From: Embiotoca jacksoni
Taxonomy: Eukaryota; Chordata; Actinopteri; Embiotocidae
Length of the DNA: 64,000 nucleotides
Assembly: GCA_022577435.1 (NCBI GenBank)
Contig: JAKOON010000100.1
Location: 713,004 to 777,003 of the forward strand
Direction: 5' to 3'
Below the pieces are notes generated by a model. The model saw only the letters and a list, made by a program, of their open reading frames with translations. It was not told where the DNA came from and ran no database searches. Of this stretch, positions 32,152-44,861 are shown one piece after another (positions within the stretch are counted from its first letter, which is position 1; each line of letters begins with the position of its first letter). Made by a program: the position numbers and the translations under genes.

Positions 32152-33615
32152 GTAAGTTCTGTGCTTGTTATAATTATACGAGATAACTTTTCCACAGTAA
32201 CTGCTACATTTAGTCCTCGGTGCAAACCGCTCACGTGATTTTACTCGCTGCAGAATAACTTTATTTTGGTGAAATGGGAGTTCATGTGCTAATTAGTTTC
32301 TATTGAGCTCGTAGCAGAGTTCAGAGGAAAATGCTCCGATAACCGCGGATTCTTTTTTTATGCCTGTCCATCGAGCTACAATAAGGAACTATAATATATG
32401 TAACTGTATTTTACATGTTGGGGTGATGGTAAACATGGACCAGAAGAGATCTTGTCCTCACGATTAATGAGGGTTGTTGTTTTTGTACTCCGGTGTAACG
32501 TTACAATCACAAACCCTCTCGGTTACATGTACCGGTACCGGTCCGGTTAAACGAACCCAACTACATGTGCAGGAGGCTGCAGAGAGCAGGCGGAGGTGGA
32601 GGAGGAGGTGGATGGACATCAGTGGAAGAGAAAGACTGTCGGCTCGACCTGAGCAGGTTCAAAGTTTGAATTGACGTGATATAATGAATTGATGTGATGT
32701 GATGCAGCGTTGTGGATGTTGCAGTCGTTACAGAACTAAATCAACTCCTCTCTTATTATCTCCACTATTGTAATGCAGGTACGTTAGAAGTAGTTGGAGA
32801 CTCACTGTCTGCTGTCTCTAGTGTCCAGTTTTACTCCTGTGTTACAGCTCAGGGGGACAAGCTGGATTTGATTGCATCTGTATGTTTCACTCATTGGACA
32901 AATAAATTCTGAGTCTACTGTGTTTTCTCAAAGCAGGCTGCTCCGTCCACCAGAGAGACGGAGTACCAGTGGGACATCATGCCTAAAGTCACCGAGAGGT
33001 TGGATGTCAGACGGACCGCTTAGTGGGGAAAATAACTGCAGCCACAGGACTGTCCTACAGGACACTGAACACCTTCCAGCGAGTGGGCGGAGCTTCAGCT
33101 CCGTCAGGCGACACGCCCCCCCAGTCTCAGAGCAGAGAAGACTGATGATTTTCTCATGATTTCAAAGCTTAATTTAACAAACTTGTCTGGTTTTTTACAT
33201 TCATCTTTGGATGGGTAGGTAACAACTCATACTTTTGTGGTGTGATGAACTTAAAACTAATTTTCATTTCTACTTTACAGCATCTTTAAAGGAAGAGCTG
33301 GAACACCAGAACTTCACATGTAATAACCCAGTTTTCATGAATCCTAAATTTCTTCTCTGAATCTCTTCCTACCTCAACTCACACTTCAAAACAATACTTA
33401 GTTTTTACTTATTTACAACCTAGTTAACTAAGTTATAGCTTATGTTGATGTTTTATAATCACCACAAAGAATGCAGAGTATCTGGAGGAGGCTGGATCCT
33501 AGCAAACCATCCAAGTTTATCAGTGTGTCTCCCTCTAGTGGATGTTGTGGAGTTTATTCTGTTGTCTTTGCTCCAAAGGTTTTTGTACAGAGTTTTGGTG
33601 TTTCCTGTCACTGTG

Positions 33616-34056
33616 GGCCTCAGAGCACAGTAGTACACAGCAGAGTCAGACGGATGAAGCTTCTGGATCTTCAGAGGAACTGATTTCTTGTTGAGTTTCG
33701 CATCAAATCTGTCTTTGTTGAACTCTGGAGCCTTGTATACATCTCCTGAGTAACATTTCAGCATGTACTTTGGATAACTGTTCACTTCTTGTTTGTACCA
33801 GAATAAGGTGGGAGTTCTGTCAATTGTTTCAAAAGTACAATCAAGTGTAACTGTGTCTCCTTCAGTAGCAGAGACATGTCCTGATGTCTGGTTCACTTTG
33901 TCTTCTCCTTTACACTCTGAGGAAGAACAGAACATTCAGAGGAAGACATGAATCAATAAAGATGATTGATTAAATCAGAACAATCAATCAACATGTTGAT
34001 CTTTCTATCTTACCAAAGAAAAGAGCAGCAAGAATAATCCACAGCCAATGTTCCAT
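33616..34056 (-). CDS. TCR V segment, family A, copy A8
   Basis: Leader 34014-34056, V exon 33616-33916, heptamer 33609-33615, CTCF-like core 33531-33541. CDR1 TIDRTPT, CDR2 YSGDVYKAPEF with the extra LKC cysteine, end CALRP. Follows THAP copy 1. Confidence 0.9.
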
Positions 34057-34274
34057 GTGTACAACAAGGTTTAAATGAACAGGAGAAACTAGCTGATGTT
34101 CAACATTCAGTCTGACAGTTGTTCTCTTCACAGCAGCAGTTCTTATTGACAGGATGGTTGAACTCAGTGCAGAAGTAGTGCACCGCCTACTTGATGATGA
34201 TGCCCTCTAGTGGAGGTAGAAAGGAGTTCAGGTTTGTGTTTTTGTACAGAGACTGTGGGTTTCCTGTCACTGTG

Positions 34275-34774
34275 GGCTCCAGAGCACAGTAGTACAGAGC
34301 AGAGTCCTTCAGTTTAGATGAGATGATCTCCAGATCAACACGTTTCTTTGTTTTGTCGATGTGAGCTGAGAAATCAGAACGAGTTGGATGAATCGATCCA
34401 TCCTCTGTGATGTAGAGCAGGAACTCTGGTCTGGATCTCTGGTGTTGTTGATACCAGTGGATGTTGTAGATATCACCATCATATTCACAGGTCAGATTGA
34501 TGTTTGTTCTCTCTGCAACAACTTGTTCAGTTCTGTCCGGCTTTATGCTGTTCATGGAGACCAAGGCTGCAAAATGAGTTCTTCATGTCAGTTAGTCTGA
34601 GAGAGACTGAAACATCAAGAGACTCAACAGAGGTCTGAACTTTTTCTTTCATATGTGATCATAATGAGATTCATTTGAGAAAATGGGACAAAATACTGTT
34701 ATAATTAGACATTTGTCTCAGTTTCAACACTCACCTGTGAAGTGAAAGAAAAGTAACAACAGGTAAAGCAACAT
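34275..34774 (-). CDS. TCR V segment, family B, copy B6
   Basis: Leader 34735-34774, V exon 34275-34566, heptamer 34268-34274 (type-2 RSS), CTCF-like core 34203-34213. CDR1 DIYN before IHW with EYDG. Germline end CALEP, as in E1. FVTGE replaces FIGE at the leader/intron border (CACCTGTGA). Confidence 0.88.
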
Positions 34775-35128
34775 GTTTTCAGTTGTTGAAGTCAGACAGC
34801 AGATGAACAATGTTCTTCTGCAACAATGGAAATACAACTAGTCCTGTCTGCTGCACAGCCCTCCTCCTCAACATCAAGCTGACTGTACTTTTAGTGCTGC
34901 AGACAGAAATACTCTGATTGGCTAAGTTGAACATTGGTGGGCGGAGCCATAGAAAAACACATTTATACCATATGTCTGAGAAACAGTTATTCCAGACTGT
35001 CTGAAAACATCAAAACATGTCATAGAAGTTTGTCAGTGTGTCTCCCTCTAGTGGATGTTGTGGAGTTTATTCTGTTGTCTTTGCTCCAAAGGTTTTTGTA
35101 CAGAGTTTTGGTGTTTCCTGTCACTGTG

Positions 35129-35572
35129 GGCTGCAGAGCACAGTAGTACACAGCAGAGTCAGATGGATGAAGCTTCTGGATCTTCAGAGGAACTGATGTG
35201 AAGGAGGAATTCAATGTGGATGAAAATCTCTCCCTGAACTTATTTGCTGTGTTCCCTTCACCAAATGTAAATTTACTGAGGATGAATTCTGGGTTGTTGT
35301 TTCCATCCTGTTTGTACCAGAACAGATAACTATTTGTTGCACTGCTCTTATATTGACAGTCCAGTGTTACTGTCTCTCCTGCAGCAGCAGTCTTTTCTCC
35401 TCCTGGTTGCAGCACGTTGTCTTTTTGTTCTCTGCATTCTGTAAATCACCAACAAACAGTATCAGCGTGCTGTTAAAGAATCATCAGTGTTGGATTGATG
35501 TCAATGAAACAGAGTTGTGTTCATACCAAGACACACAGCAGCCAGCAGCACTGAGATGAACAGAGGCGTCAT
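35129..35572 (-). CDS. TCR V segment, family C, copy C5
   Basis: Leader 35527-35572 with donor GTATG, V exon 35129-35438, heptamer 35122-35128, CTCF-like core 35044-35054. CDR1 ATNS, CDR2 SKFTFGEGNTAN, end CALQP. Confidence 0.9.
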
Positions 35573-36480
35573 ATCTGCAGCATTGAGGAACTTCTGAGCT
35601 CCAGCAGCTATAAAGAAAGCTGAGATCTCTGTTTAGTCTTCATCAGCACTCAGTTGGTGGATTAGAAGGAGGAGCCTGATCACAGTGACAGGACTCATTC
35701 ACAGCTCTGTGTTCTTCCCCCTACTGACAACTTTACACTCAACACATCTCTGTGTCGCTCTCCTTTCCAAGAACAACTTGGCTCGTACGTAGTCCTCATT
35801 TTAAATTTCAGGTGACGTGTTTCCTCTTTTCCACCTGGTGCAGATTCACTTTGTTCTCCAACATATAAAATCTGATGATTGTTGTGAACCTGCTTCGACC
35901 ATTTTAATGTTTCAGCAGAAAGACTGCAGGAAAACTGAAGATGAACGTTTGAACAAGATGCGACTTTTAATGTTCTTCTCAGAATTTCTTTCCTCTTGAA
36001 GGTAAATTGTAGTTTTATCATCTTTTGGTCGTCTGCAGCTGAAAGACGTCAAATACAAAGATGGAGGATTTGTTGTGGAAACTTAAAATCTGTAAGTGTT
36101 GAAACTTCAGCTGTTAAAATGGGATTTTACTGTTTGATGTCTGATAATATAAACTACTGGTCTATTTGGAGTGAAGATCTACATGTTGGAGGATGAAGAA
36201 TAATGGAAGCAGCTGATTGGCCAAGAATGTTTAATGAGGATTAAGTGAGTAAGTCAGTGTCCGTCTGTTTCCATGGTAACGTGTGTTTTGAAGCTTCATC
36301 CAGTCCGTTTGTCGTTGATGTGGATTTGCTGCTCATGTGAATCCTCCCACAGTGTTTGATCAGCAGCTGTAACCACGGTGACGCTGATAAAACAGGAATT
36401 AGCAGCATCCATCTGATATGAAGCTGTGGTTTGAACACCACTTCCCTCCTCTTTGAAGAGTCGTCACATATCTGTGTTCA
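35573..36480 (-). repeat. C-D intergenic spacer, copy 5
   Basis: Full-length form. X-box-like palindrome at 36267-36280. No gene. Confidence 0.7.
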
Positions 36481-36519
36481 GGTTTTTGTACAGCCTCTTC
36501 TACACTTTGTATCACTGTG

Positions 36520-37117
36520 TCTCTAGAGCACAGTAGTAGAGAGATGTGTCCTCCAGGGTTGGTTTACTGATGATCAGTTCAGTTGATGTATCTGTTGTTT
36601 TGGACTCGTATCGATTATCAGGAATATGTTTAGTTGTTCTCCCTTTGGCTCCTTTCCAGAGAATAAACTGAGGAGCCTGAAGGTGAGAATCATGTTTGTA
36701 CCAATAAAGGTAAATGTTTCTGGAAGTCGTCTCATAGTTACATTTGAGTGAGATTTTTTTTCCTTCTATTCCTCTGACTTTATCGTTTTCAGGAGAGATT
36801 GTGTTTCCAGATATTCGTCCTAGAAAAAGTAGAGAACATGAATCCATTAGATGAACATTGTCTGTGAGGCTGAGAGGAGAAGACAGTGGAAAATGTCCCC
36901 TGTACAGAGTTACTCTGTGGACATTCGCAACATCAACTCTGTTTAATTTATAAGATGATCTCAACATATTTTTCATCGTGTCAAAACAAAGGAACCAGAA
37001 AAGTTGTGAAATCCAGTCTGTATATTTGATTAACGCAGCAGATTAAAGAAAAGTTGAATCCCTGTTGTTAAACTCACCTATGAAGGGAGATACAAACAAA
37101 AAGAGGTAAAGCAACAT
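36520..37117 (-). CDS. TCR V segment, family D, copy D5
   Basis: Leader 37078-37117, V exon 36520-36819, heptamer 36513-36519, nonamer 36481-36489. ISPENDKVRGIEG at the N-terminus, CDR1 TTSRNIYLYW, HDSHLQ, CDR2 KGRTTK then NRYESK, EDTSLYYCALE. Confidence 0.9.
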
Positions 37118-37419
37118 GTCTTTGGAGTTGTTGAAGCCACACAGACAGCAGATGAACAAAGTTCTTCCACTGCAGCAGACTGAGGAAGAAATAATGTCAT
37201 TGGATGAGCTGAAGTTCAGTGGGCGGAGCCTATTACTTCTTTACATTATATTCAGCTTTTCAACTCAACCAATAAAATGGTTTTCTGCTCCATCAGTCAA
37301 CTGAATCTAAAATTAAAAGTTTATCAGTGTGTCTCCCTCTAGTGGATGTTGTGGAGTTTATTCTGTTGTCTTTGCTCCAAAGGTTTTTGTACAGAGTTTT
37401 GGTGTTTCCTGTCACTGTG

Positions 37420-37860
37420 GGCTGCAGAGCACAGTAGTACACAGCAGAGTCAGACGGATGAAGCTTCTGGATCTTCAGAGGAACTGATTTCTCGTTGATT
37501 TTAGCATCAAATTTTTCTTTGTTGAACTCTGGAGCCTTATATACATCTTCTGAGATACATTTCAGCATGTACTTTGGATAACTGTTCACTTCTTGTTTGT
37601 ACCAGAACAAATAAGGAGTTCCGTAACTGTTCTCAAAAGTACAATCAAGTGTAACTGCGTCTCCTTCAGTAGCAGAGACATGTCCTGATGTCTGGTTCAC
37701 TTTGTCTTCTCCTTTACACTCTGAGGAAGAACAGAACATTCAGAGGAAGACATGAATCAATAAAGATGATTGATTAAATCAGAACAATCAATCAACATGT
37801 TGATCTTTCTATTTTACCAAAGAAAAGAGCAGCAAGAATAATCCACAGCCAATGTTCCAT
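37420..37860 (-). CDS. TCR V segment, family A, copy A9
   Basis: Leader 37818-37860, V exon 37420-37720, heptamer 37413-37419, CTCF-like core 37335-37345. AVTLDC, CDR1 NSYGTPY, CDR2 ISEDVYKAPEF with the extra LKC cysteine, end CALQP. Confidence 0.9.
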
Positions 37861-38080
37861 GTGTACAACAAGGTTTAAATGAACAAGAGAAACTAGCTGA
37901 TGTTCAACATTCAGTCTGACAGTTGTTCTCTTCACAGCAGCAGTTCTTATTGACAGGATGGTTGAACTCAGTGCAGAAGTAGTGCACCGCCTACTTGATG
38001 ATGTCGCCCTCTAGTGGAGGTAAAAAGTGGAGTTCAGGTTTGTGTTTTTGTACAGAGACTGTGGGTTTGCTGTCACTGTG

Positions 38081-38580
38081 GGCCTCACAGCACAGTAGTA
38101 CAGAGCAGAGTCCTTCAGTTTAGATGAGATGATCTCCAGATCAACACGTTTCTGTGTTTTGTCGATGTGAGCTGAGAAATCAGAACGAGTTGGATGAATC
38201 GATCCATCCTCTGTGATGTAGAGCAGGAACTCTGGTTTGGATCTCTGGTGTTGTTGATACCACTGGATGTTGGAGATAGCACCGTCATATTCACAGGTCA
38301 GATTGATGTTTGTTCTCTCTGCAACAACTTGTTCAGTTCTGTCCGGCTTTATGCTGTTCATGGAGACCAAGGCTGCAAAATGAGTTCTTCATGTCAGTTA
38401 GTCTGAGAGAGACTGAAACATCAAGAGACTCAACAGAGGTCTGAACTTTTTCTTTCATATGTGATCATAATGAGATTCATTTGAGAAAATGGGACAAAAT
38501 ACTGTTATAATTAGACATTTGTCTCAGTTTCAACACTCACCTATGAAGTGAAAGAAAAGTAACAACAGGTAAAGCAACAT
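38081..38580 (-). CDS. TCR V segment, family B, copy B7 with an F-type 3' end
   Basis: Leader 38541-38580, V exon 38081-38372, heptamer 38074-38080, CTCF-like core 38007-38017. CDR1 AISN, QRSKPEF. The last codons (YYCAVRP) and the RSS spacer are identical to F2 from the flank through KDSALYYC, where B text resumes: an apparent exchange tract ending inside FR3. Confidence 0.9.
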
Positions 38581-38936
38581 GTTTTCAGTTGTTGAAGTCA
38601 GACAGCAGATGAACAAAGTTCTTCTGCAACAGAATGGAAATACAACTAGTCCTGTCTGCTGCACAGCCCTCCTCCTCAACATCAAGCTGACTGTACTTTT
38701 AGTGCTGCAGACAGAAATACTCTGATTGGCTAAGTTGAACATTGGTGGGCGGAGCCATAGAAAAACATGTTTCTGGCATCTGTCTGAGAAACAGTTATTC
38801 CAGACTGTCTGAAAACATCAAAACATGTCATGGAAGTTTATCAGTGTGTCTCCCTCTAGTGGATGTTGTGGAGTTTATTCTGTTGTCTTTGCTCCAAAGG
38901 TTTTTGTACAGAGTTTTGGTGTTTCCTGTCACTGTG

Positions 38937-39380
38937 GGCTGCAGAGCACAGTAGTACACAGCAGAGTCAGATGGATGAAGCTTCTGGATCTTCAGAGGAA
39001 CTGATGTGAAGGAGGAATTCAATGTGGATGAAAATCTCTCCCTGAACTTATTTACTGTGTTCCCTTCACCAAATGTAAATTTACTGAGGATGAATTCTGG
39101 GTTGTTGTTTCCATCCTGTTTGTACCAGAACAGATAACTATTTGCTGCACTGCTCTTATATTGACAGTCCAGTGTTACTGTCTCTCCTGCAGCAGCAGTC
39201 TTTTCTCCTCCTGGTTGCAGCACGTTGTCTTTTTGTTCTCGGCATTCTGTAAAACACCAACAAACAGTATCAGCGTGCTGTTAAAGAATCATCAGTGTTG
39301 GATTGATGTCAATGAAACAGAGTTGTGTTCGTACCAAGACACACAGCAGCCAGCAGCAGTGAGATGAACAGAGGCTTCAT
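38937..39380 (-). CDS. TCR V segment, family C, copy C6
   Basis: Leader 39335-39380 (MKPLFIS, like C3), V exon 38937-39246, heptamer 38930-38936, CTCF-like core 38852-38862. CDR1 AANS, CDR2 SKFTFGEGNTVN, end CALQP. Confidence 0.9.
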
Positions 39381-40102
39381 ATCTGCAGCGTTGAGGAACT
39401 TCTGAGCTGCAGCAGCTATAAAGAAAGCTGAGATCTCTGTTTAGTCTTCATCAGCACTCAGTTGGTGGATTAGAAGGAGGAGCCTGATAAAATCTGATGA
39501 TTGTTGTGAACCTGCTTCGACCATTTTAATGTTTCAGCATAAAGACTGCAAGAAAACTGAAGATGAACGTTTGAACAAGATGCGACATTTAATGTTCTTT
39601 TCAGAATTTCTTTCCTCTTGAAGGTAAATTGTAGTTTTATCATCTTTTGGTCGTCTGCAGCTGAAAGACGTCAAATACAAAGATGGAGGATTTGTTGTGG
39701 AAACTTAAAATCTGTCAGTGTTGAAACTTCAGCTGTTAAAATGGGATTTTACTGTTTGATGTCTGACAATATAAACTGCTGGTCTATTTGGAGTGAAGAT
39801 CTACATGTTGGAGGATGAAGAATAATGGAAGCAGCTGATTGGCCAAGAATGTTTAATGAGGATGAAGTGAGTAAGTCAGTGTCCGTCAGTTTCCATGGTA
39901 ACGTGTGTTTTGAAGCTTCATCCAGTCGGTTTGTCGTTGATGTGGATTTGCTGCTCATGTGAATCCTCCCACAGTGTTTGATCAGCAGCTGTAACCACGG
40001 TGACGCTGATAAAACAGGAATTAGCAGCATCCATCTGATATGAAGCTGTGGTTTGAACACCACTTCCCTCCTCTTTGAAGAGTCGTCACATATCTGTGTT
40101 CA
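39381..40102 (-). repeat. C-D intergenic spacer, copy 6 (short form)
   Basis: Carries the same roughly 190-bp deletion as copy 3 (junction near 39487). X-box-like palindrome at 39889-39902. Confidence 0.7.
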
Positions 40103-40141
40103 GGTTTTTGTACAGCCTCTTCCACACTTTGTATCACTGTG

Positions 40142-40739
40142 TCTCTAGAGCACAGTAGTAGAGAGATGTGTCCTCCTGGGTTGGTTTACTGATGATCAGT
40201 TCAGTTGATGTATCTGTTGTTTTGGACTCGTATCGATTATCAGGAATGTGTTTAGCTGTGATGTCTTTGGCTCCTTTCCAGAGAATAAACTGAGGACCCT
40301 GAAGGTCAGAATCATGTTTGTACCAGTAAAGGTAAACGTTTCTGTCAGTCGTCTCATAGTTACATTTGAGTGAGATTTTTTTTCCTTCTATTCCTCTGAC
40401 TTCATCTTTTTCATGAGAGATTGTGTTTCCAGATATTCGGCCTAGAAAAAGTAGAGAACATGAAGCCATTAGATGAACATTGTCTGTGAGGCTGAGAGGA
40501 GAAGACAGTGGAAAATGTCCCCTGTACAGAGTTACTCTGTGGACATTCACAACATCAACTCTTTTTAATTAATAAGATGATCTCAACATATTTTTCATCG
40601 TGTCAAAACAAAGGAACCAGAAAAGTTGTGAAATCCAGTCTGTATATTTCATTAATGCAGCAGATTAAAGAAAAGTTGAATCCCTGTTGTTAAACTCACC
40701 TATGAAGGGAGATAAAAACAAAAAGAGGTAAAGCAACAT
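40142..40739 (-). CDS. TCR V segment, family D, copy D6
   Basis: Leader 40700-40739, V exon 40142-40441, heptamer 40135-40141, nonamer 40103-40111. CDR1 TTDRNVYLYW, DLQGPQF, CDR2 KDITAK then NRYESK, TQEDTSLYYCALE. Confidence 0.9.
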
Positions 40740-41041
40740 GTCTTTGGAGTTGTTGAAGCCACACAGACAGCAGATGAACAAAGTTCTTCCACTGCAGCAG
40801 ACTGAGGAAGAAATAATGTCATCGGATGAGCTGAAGTTCAGTGGGCGGAGCCTATTACTTCTTTACGTTATATTCAGCTTTTCAACTCAACCAATAAAAT
40901 GGTTTTCTGCTCCATCAGTCAACTGAATCTCAAATTAAAAGTTGATCAGTGTGTCTCCATCTAGTGGATGTTGTGGAGTTTATTCTGTTGTCTTTGCTCC
41001 AAAGGTTTTTGTACAGAGTTTTGGTGTTTCCTGTCACTGTG

Positions 41042-41482
41042 GGCTGCAGAGCACAGTAGTACACAGCAGAGTCAGACGGATGAAGCTTCTGGATCTTCAG
41101 AGGAACTGATTTCTTGATGATTTTAGCATCAAATCTGTCTTTGTTGAACTCTGGAGCCTTAAATACATTTTCTGAGATACATTTCAGCATGTACTTTGGA
41201 TAACTGTTCACTTCTTGTTTGTACCAGAACAAATAAGAATTTGGGTCAGTGGTCTCAAAGTTACAATCAAGTGTAACTGTGTCTCCTTCAGTAGCAGAGA
41301 CATGTCCTGATGTCTGGTTCACTTTGTCTTCTCCTTTACACTCTGAGGAAGAACAGAACATTCAGAGGAAGACATGAATCAATAAAGATGATTGATTAAA
41401 TCAGAACAATCAATCAACACATTGATCTTTCTATCTTACCAAAGAAAAGAGCAGCAAGAATAATCCACAGCCAATGTTCCAT
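41042..41482 (-). CDS. TCR V segment, family A, copy A10
   Basis: Leader 41440-41482, V exon 41042-41342, heptamer 41035-41041. CDR1 TTDPNSY after LDCNFE, CDR2 ISENVFKAPEF, end CALQP. The CTCF-like core (40957-40967) is CCACTAGATGG, a change allowed by the consensus. Confidence 0.9.
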
Positions 41483-41702
41483 GTGTACAACAAGGTTTAA
41501 ATGAACAGGAGAAACTAGCTGATGTTCAACATTCAGTCTGACAGTTGTTCTCTTCACAGCAGCAGTTCTTATTGACAGGATGGTTGAACTCAGTGCAGAA
41601 GTAGTGCACCGCCTACTTGATGATGTCGCCCTCTAGTGGAGGTAAAAAGTGGAGTTCAGGTTTGTGTTTTTGTACAGAGACTGTGGGTTTCCTGTCACTG
41701 TG

Positions 41703-42202
41703 GGCTTCACAGCACAGTAGTACAGAGCAGAGTCCTTCAGTTTAGATGAGATGATCTCCAGATCAACACGTTTCTGTGTTTTGTCGATGTGAGCTGAGAA
41801 ATCAGAACGAGTTGGATGAATCGATCCATCCTCTGTGATGTAGAGCAGGAACTCTGGTCTGGATCTCTGGTGTTGTTGATACCACTGGATGCTGTCGATA
41901 GCACCGTCATATTTACAGGTCAGATTGATGTTTGTTCTCTCTGCAACAACTTGTTCAGTTCTGTCCGGCTTTATGCTGTTCATGGAGACCAAGGCTGCAA
42001 AATGAGTTCTTCATGTCAGTTAGTCTGAGAGAGACTGAAACATTAAGAGACTCAACAGAGGTCTGAACTTTTTCTTTCATATTTGATCATAATGAGATTC
42101 ATTTGAGAAAATGGGACAAAATACTGTGATAATTAGACATTTGTCTCAGTTTCAACACTCACCTATGAAGTGAAAGAAAAGTAACAACAGGTAAAGCAAC
42201 AT
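41703..42202 (-). CDS. TCR V segment, family B, copy B8
   Basis: Leader 42163-42202, V exon 41703-41994, heptamer 41696-41702 (type-2 RSS), CTCF-like core 41629-41639. CDR1 AIDS before IQW; end CAVKP. Confidence 0.9.
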
Positions 42203-42558
42203 GTTTTCAGTTGTTGAAGTCAGACAGCAGATGAACAAAGTTCTTCTGCAACAGAATGGAAATACAACTAGTCCTGTCTGCTGCACAGCCCTCCTCCTCA
42301 ACATCAAGCTGACTGTACTTTTAGTGCTGCAGACAGAAATAATCTGATTGGCTAAGTTGAACATTGGTGGGCGGAGCCATAGAAAAACACTTTTATGGCA
42401 TATGTTTGAGAAACAGTTATTCCAGACTGTCTGAAAACATCAAAACATGTCACAGAAGTTTATCAGTGTGTCTCCCTCTAGTGGATGTTGTGGAGTTTAT
42501 TCTGTTGTCTTTGCTCCAAAGGTTTTTGTGCAGAGTTTTGGTGTTTCCTGTCACTGTG

Positions 42559-43002
42559 GGCTGCAGAGCACAGTAGTACACAGCAGAGTCAGATGGATGA
42601 AGCTTCTGGATCTTCAGAGGAACTGATGTGAAGGAGGAATTCAATGTGGATGAAAATCTCTCCCTGAACTTATTTACTGTGTTCCCTTCATCCAGTTTAT
42701 AGCGATTGAGGATGAATTCTGGGTTGTTGTTTCCATCCTGTTTGTACCAGAACAGATAACTATTTGTTGCACTGCTCTTATATTGACAGTCCAGTGTTAC
42801 TGTCTCTCCTGCAGCAGCAGTCTTTTCTCCTCCTGGTTGCACCACGTTGTCTTTTTGTTCTCTGCATTCTGTAAAACACCAACAAACAGTATCAGCGTGC
42901 TGTTAAAGAATCATCAGTGTTGGATTGATGTCAATGAAACAGAGTTGTGTTCGTACCAAGACACACAGCAGCCAGCAGCACTGAGATGAACAGAGGCGTC
43001 AT
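42559..43002 (-). CDS. TCR V segment, family C, copy C7
   Basis: Leader 42957-43002, V exon 42559-42868, heptamer 42552-42558, CTCF-like core 42474-42484. NVVQPGGEK in place of NVLQPGGEK; CDR1 ATNS with CDR2 NRYKLDEGNTVN, a combination found nowhere else. End CALQP. Confidence 0.9.
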
Positions 43003-43925
43003 ATCTGCAGCGTTGAGGAACTTCTGAGCTCCAGCAGCTATAAAGAAAGCTGAGATCTCTGTTTAGTCTTCATCAGCACTCAGTTGGTGGATTAGAAGGA
43101 GGAGTCTGATCACAGTGACAGGACTCATTCACAGCTCTGTGTTCTTTCCCCTACTGACAACTTTACACTCAACACATCTCTGTGTCGCTCTCCTTTCCAA
43201 GAACAACTTGGCTCTTACGTAGTCCTCATTTTAAATTTCAGGTGACGTGTTTCCTGTTTTCCACCTGGTGCAGATTCACTTTGTTCTCCAACATATAAAA
43301 TCTGATGATTGTTGTGAACCTGCTTCGACCATTTTAATGTTTCAGCAGAAAGACTACAGGAAAACTGAAGATGAACGTTTGAACAAGATGCGACTTTTAA
43401 TGTTCTTCTCAGAATTTCTTTCCTCTCGAAGGTAAATTGTAGTTTTATCATCTTTTGGTCGTCTGCAGCTGAAAGATGTCAAATACAAAGATGGAGGATT
43501 TGTTTTGGAAACTTAAAATCTGTAAGTGTTGAAACTTCAGCTGTTAAAATGGGATTTTATTGAGTTTTACTTTGGAGTTTGATGTCCGACAATATAAACT
43601 GCTGGTCTATTTGGAGTGAAGATCTACATGTTGGAGGATGAAGAATAATGGAAGCAGCTGATTGGCCAAGAATGTTTAATGAGGATTAATTGAGTAAGTC
43701 AGTGTCCGTTTGTTTCCATGGTAACGTATGTTTTGAAGCTTCATCCAGTCCGTTTGTCGTTGATGTGGATTTGCTGCTCATGTGAATCCTCCCACAGTGT
43801 TTGATCAGCAGCTGTAACCACGGTGACGCTGATAAAACAGGAATTAGCAGCATCCATCTGATATGAAGCTGTGGTTTGAACACCACTTCCCTCCTCTTTG
43901 AAGAGTCGTCACATATCTGTGTTCA
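43003..43925 (-). repeat. C-D intergenic spacer, copy 7
   Basis: Full-length form with a small extra insertion near 43556-43580. X-box-like palindrome at 43712-43725. Confidence 0.7.
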
Positions 43926-43964
43926 GGTTTTTGTACAGCCTCTTCCACACTTTGTATCACTGTG

Positions 43965-44559
43965 TCTCTAGAGCACAGTAGTAGAGAGCTGTGTCCTCCA
44001 GGGTTGGTTTACTGATGGTCAGTTCAGTTGATGTATCTGTTGTTTTGGAATCGTATCGATTATCAGGAATATGTTTAGTTGTTCTCCCTTTGGCTCCTTT
44101 CCAGAGAATAAACTGAGGAGCCTGAAGGTCAGAATCATGTTTGTACCAGTAAAGCCAAACTTTTGTGGAAGTCGTCTGATAGTTACATTTGAGTGAGATT
44201 TTTTTTCCTTCTATTCCTCTGACTTCATCTTTTTCATGAGAGATTGTGTTTCCAGATATTCGTCCTAGAAAAAGTAGAGAACATGAAGCCATTTGATGAA
44301 CATTGTCTGTGAGGCTGAGAGGAGAAGACAGTGGAAAATGTCCCCTGTACAGAGTTACTCTGTTGACATTCACAACATCAACTCTTTTTAATTCAGAAGA
44401 TGATCTCAACATATTTTTCGTGTCAAAACAAAGGAACCGGAAAAGTTGTGAAATCCAGTCTGTATATTTCATTAACGCAGCAGATTAAAGAAAAGTTGAA
44501 TCCCTGTTGTTAAACTCACCTATGAAGGGAGATACAAACAAAAAGAGGTAAAGCAACAT
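43965..44559 (-). CDS. TCR V segment, family D, copy D7
   Basis: Leader 44520-44559, V exon 43965-44264, heptamer 43958-43964, nonamer 43926-43934. CDR1 TTSTKVWLYW, CDR2 KGRTTK (as in D5) then NRYDSK, LTISKP, EDTALYYCALE. Confidence 0.9.
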
Positions 44560-44861
44560 GTCTTTGGAGTTGTTGAAGCCACACAGACAGCAGATGAACA
44601 AAGTTCTTCCACTGCAGCAGACTGAGGAAGAAATAATGTCATTGGATGAGCTGAAGTTCAGTGGGCGGAGCCTATTACTTCTTTACATTATATTCAGCTT
44701 TTCAACTCAACCAATAAAATGATTTTCTCCTCCATCAGTCAACTGAATCTAAAATTAAAAGTTGATCAGTGTGTCTCCATCTAGTGGATGTTGTGGAGTT
44801 TATTCTGTTGTCTTTGCTCCAAAGGTTTTTGTACAGAGTTTTGGTGTTTCCTGTCACTGTG

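Larger units (their letters stand above)
31285..33288 (+). mobile_element. THAP-domain DNA element, copy 1
   Basis: About 2.0 kb. Terminal inverted repeats: left TAAAGATGCTGCAAAGTA, right end reverse complement TAAAGATGCTGTAAAGTA. The empty site is visible upstream of F1 and F2, so it is a true insertion. It has a THAP exon but no recognisable transposase catalytic region, so it is non-autonomous or degraded. The P-element and Kolobok superfamilies are the candidates, since both include THAP-bearing members. The target duplication is not resolvable. Confidence 0.75.

Noticed and set aside
31831..32238. 135-codon plus-strand frame in the THAP element as a separate gene
   Set aside because: It is the second half of the frameshifted THAP exon running past a strong splice donor.
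31275..33300. Target-site duplication of the THAP element
   Set aside because: The flanks (TTCAGC left, AAGGAAG right, empty site TTCAATTAAAGG) do not show an unambiguous duplication, so the superfamily was not assigned from it.
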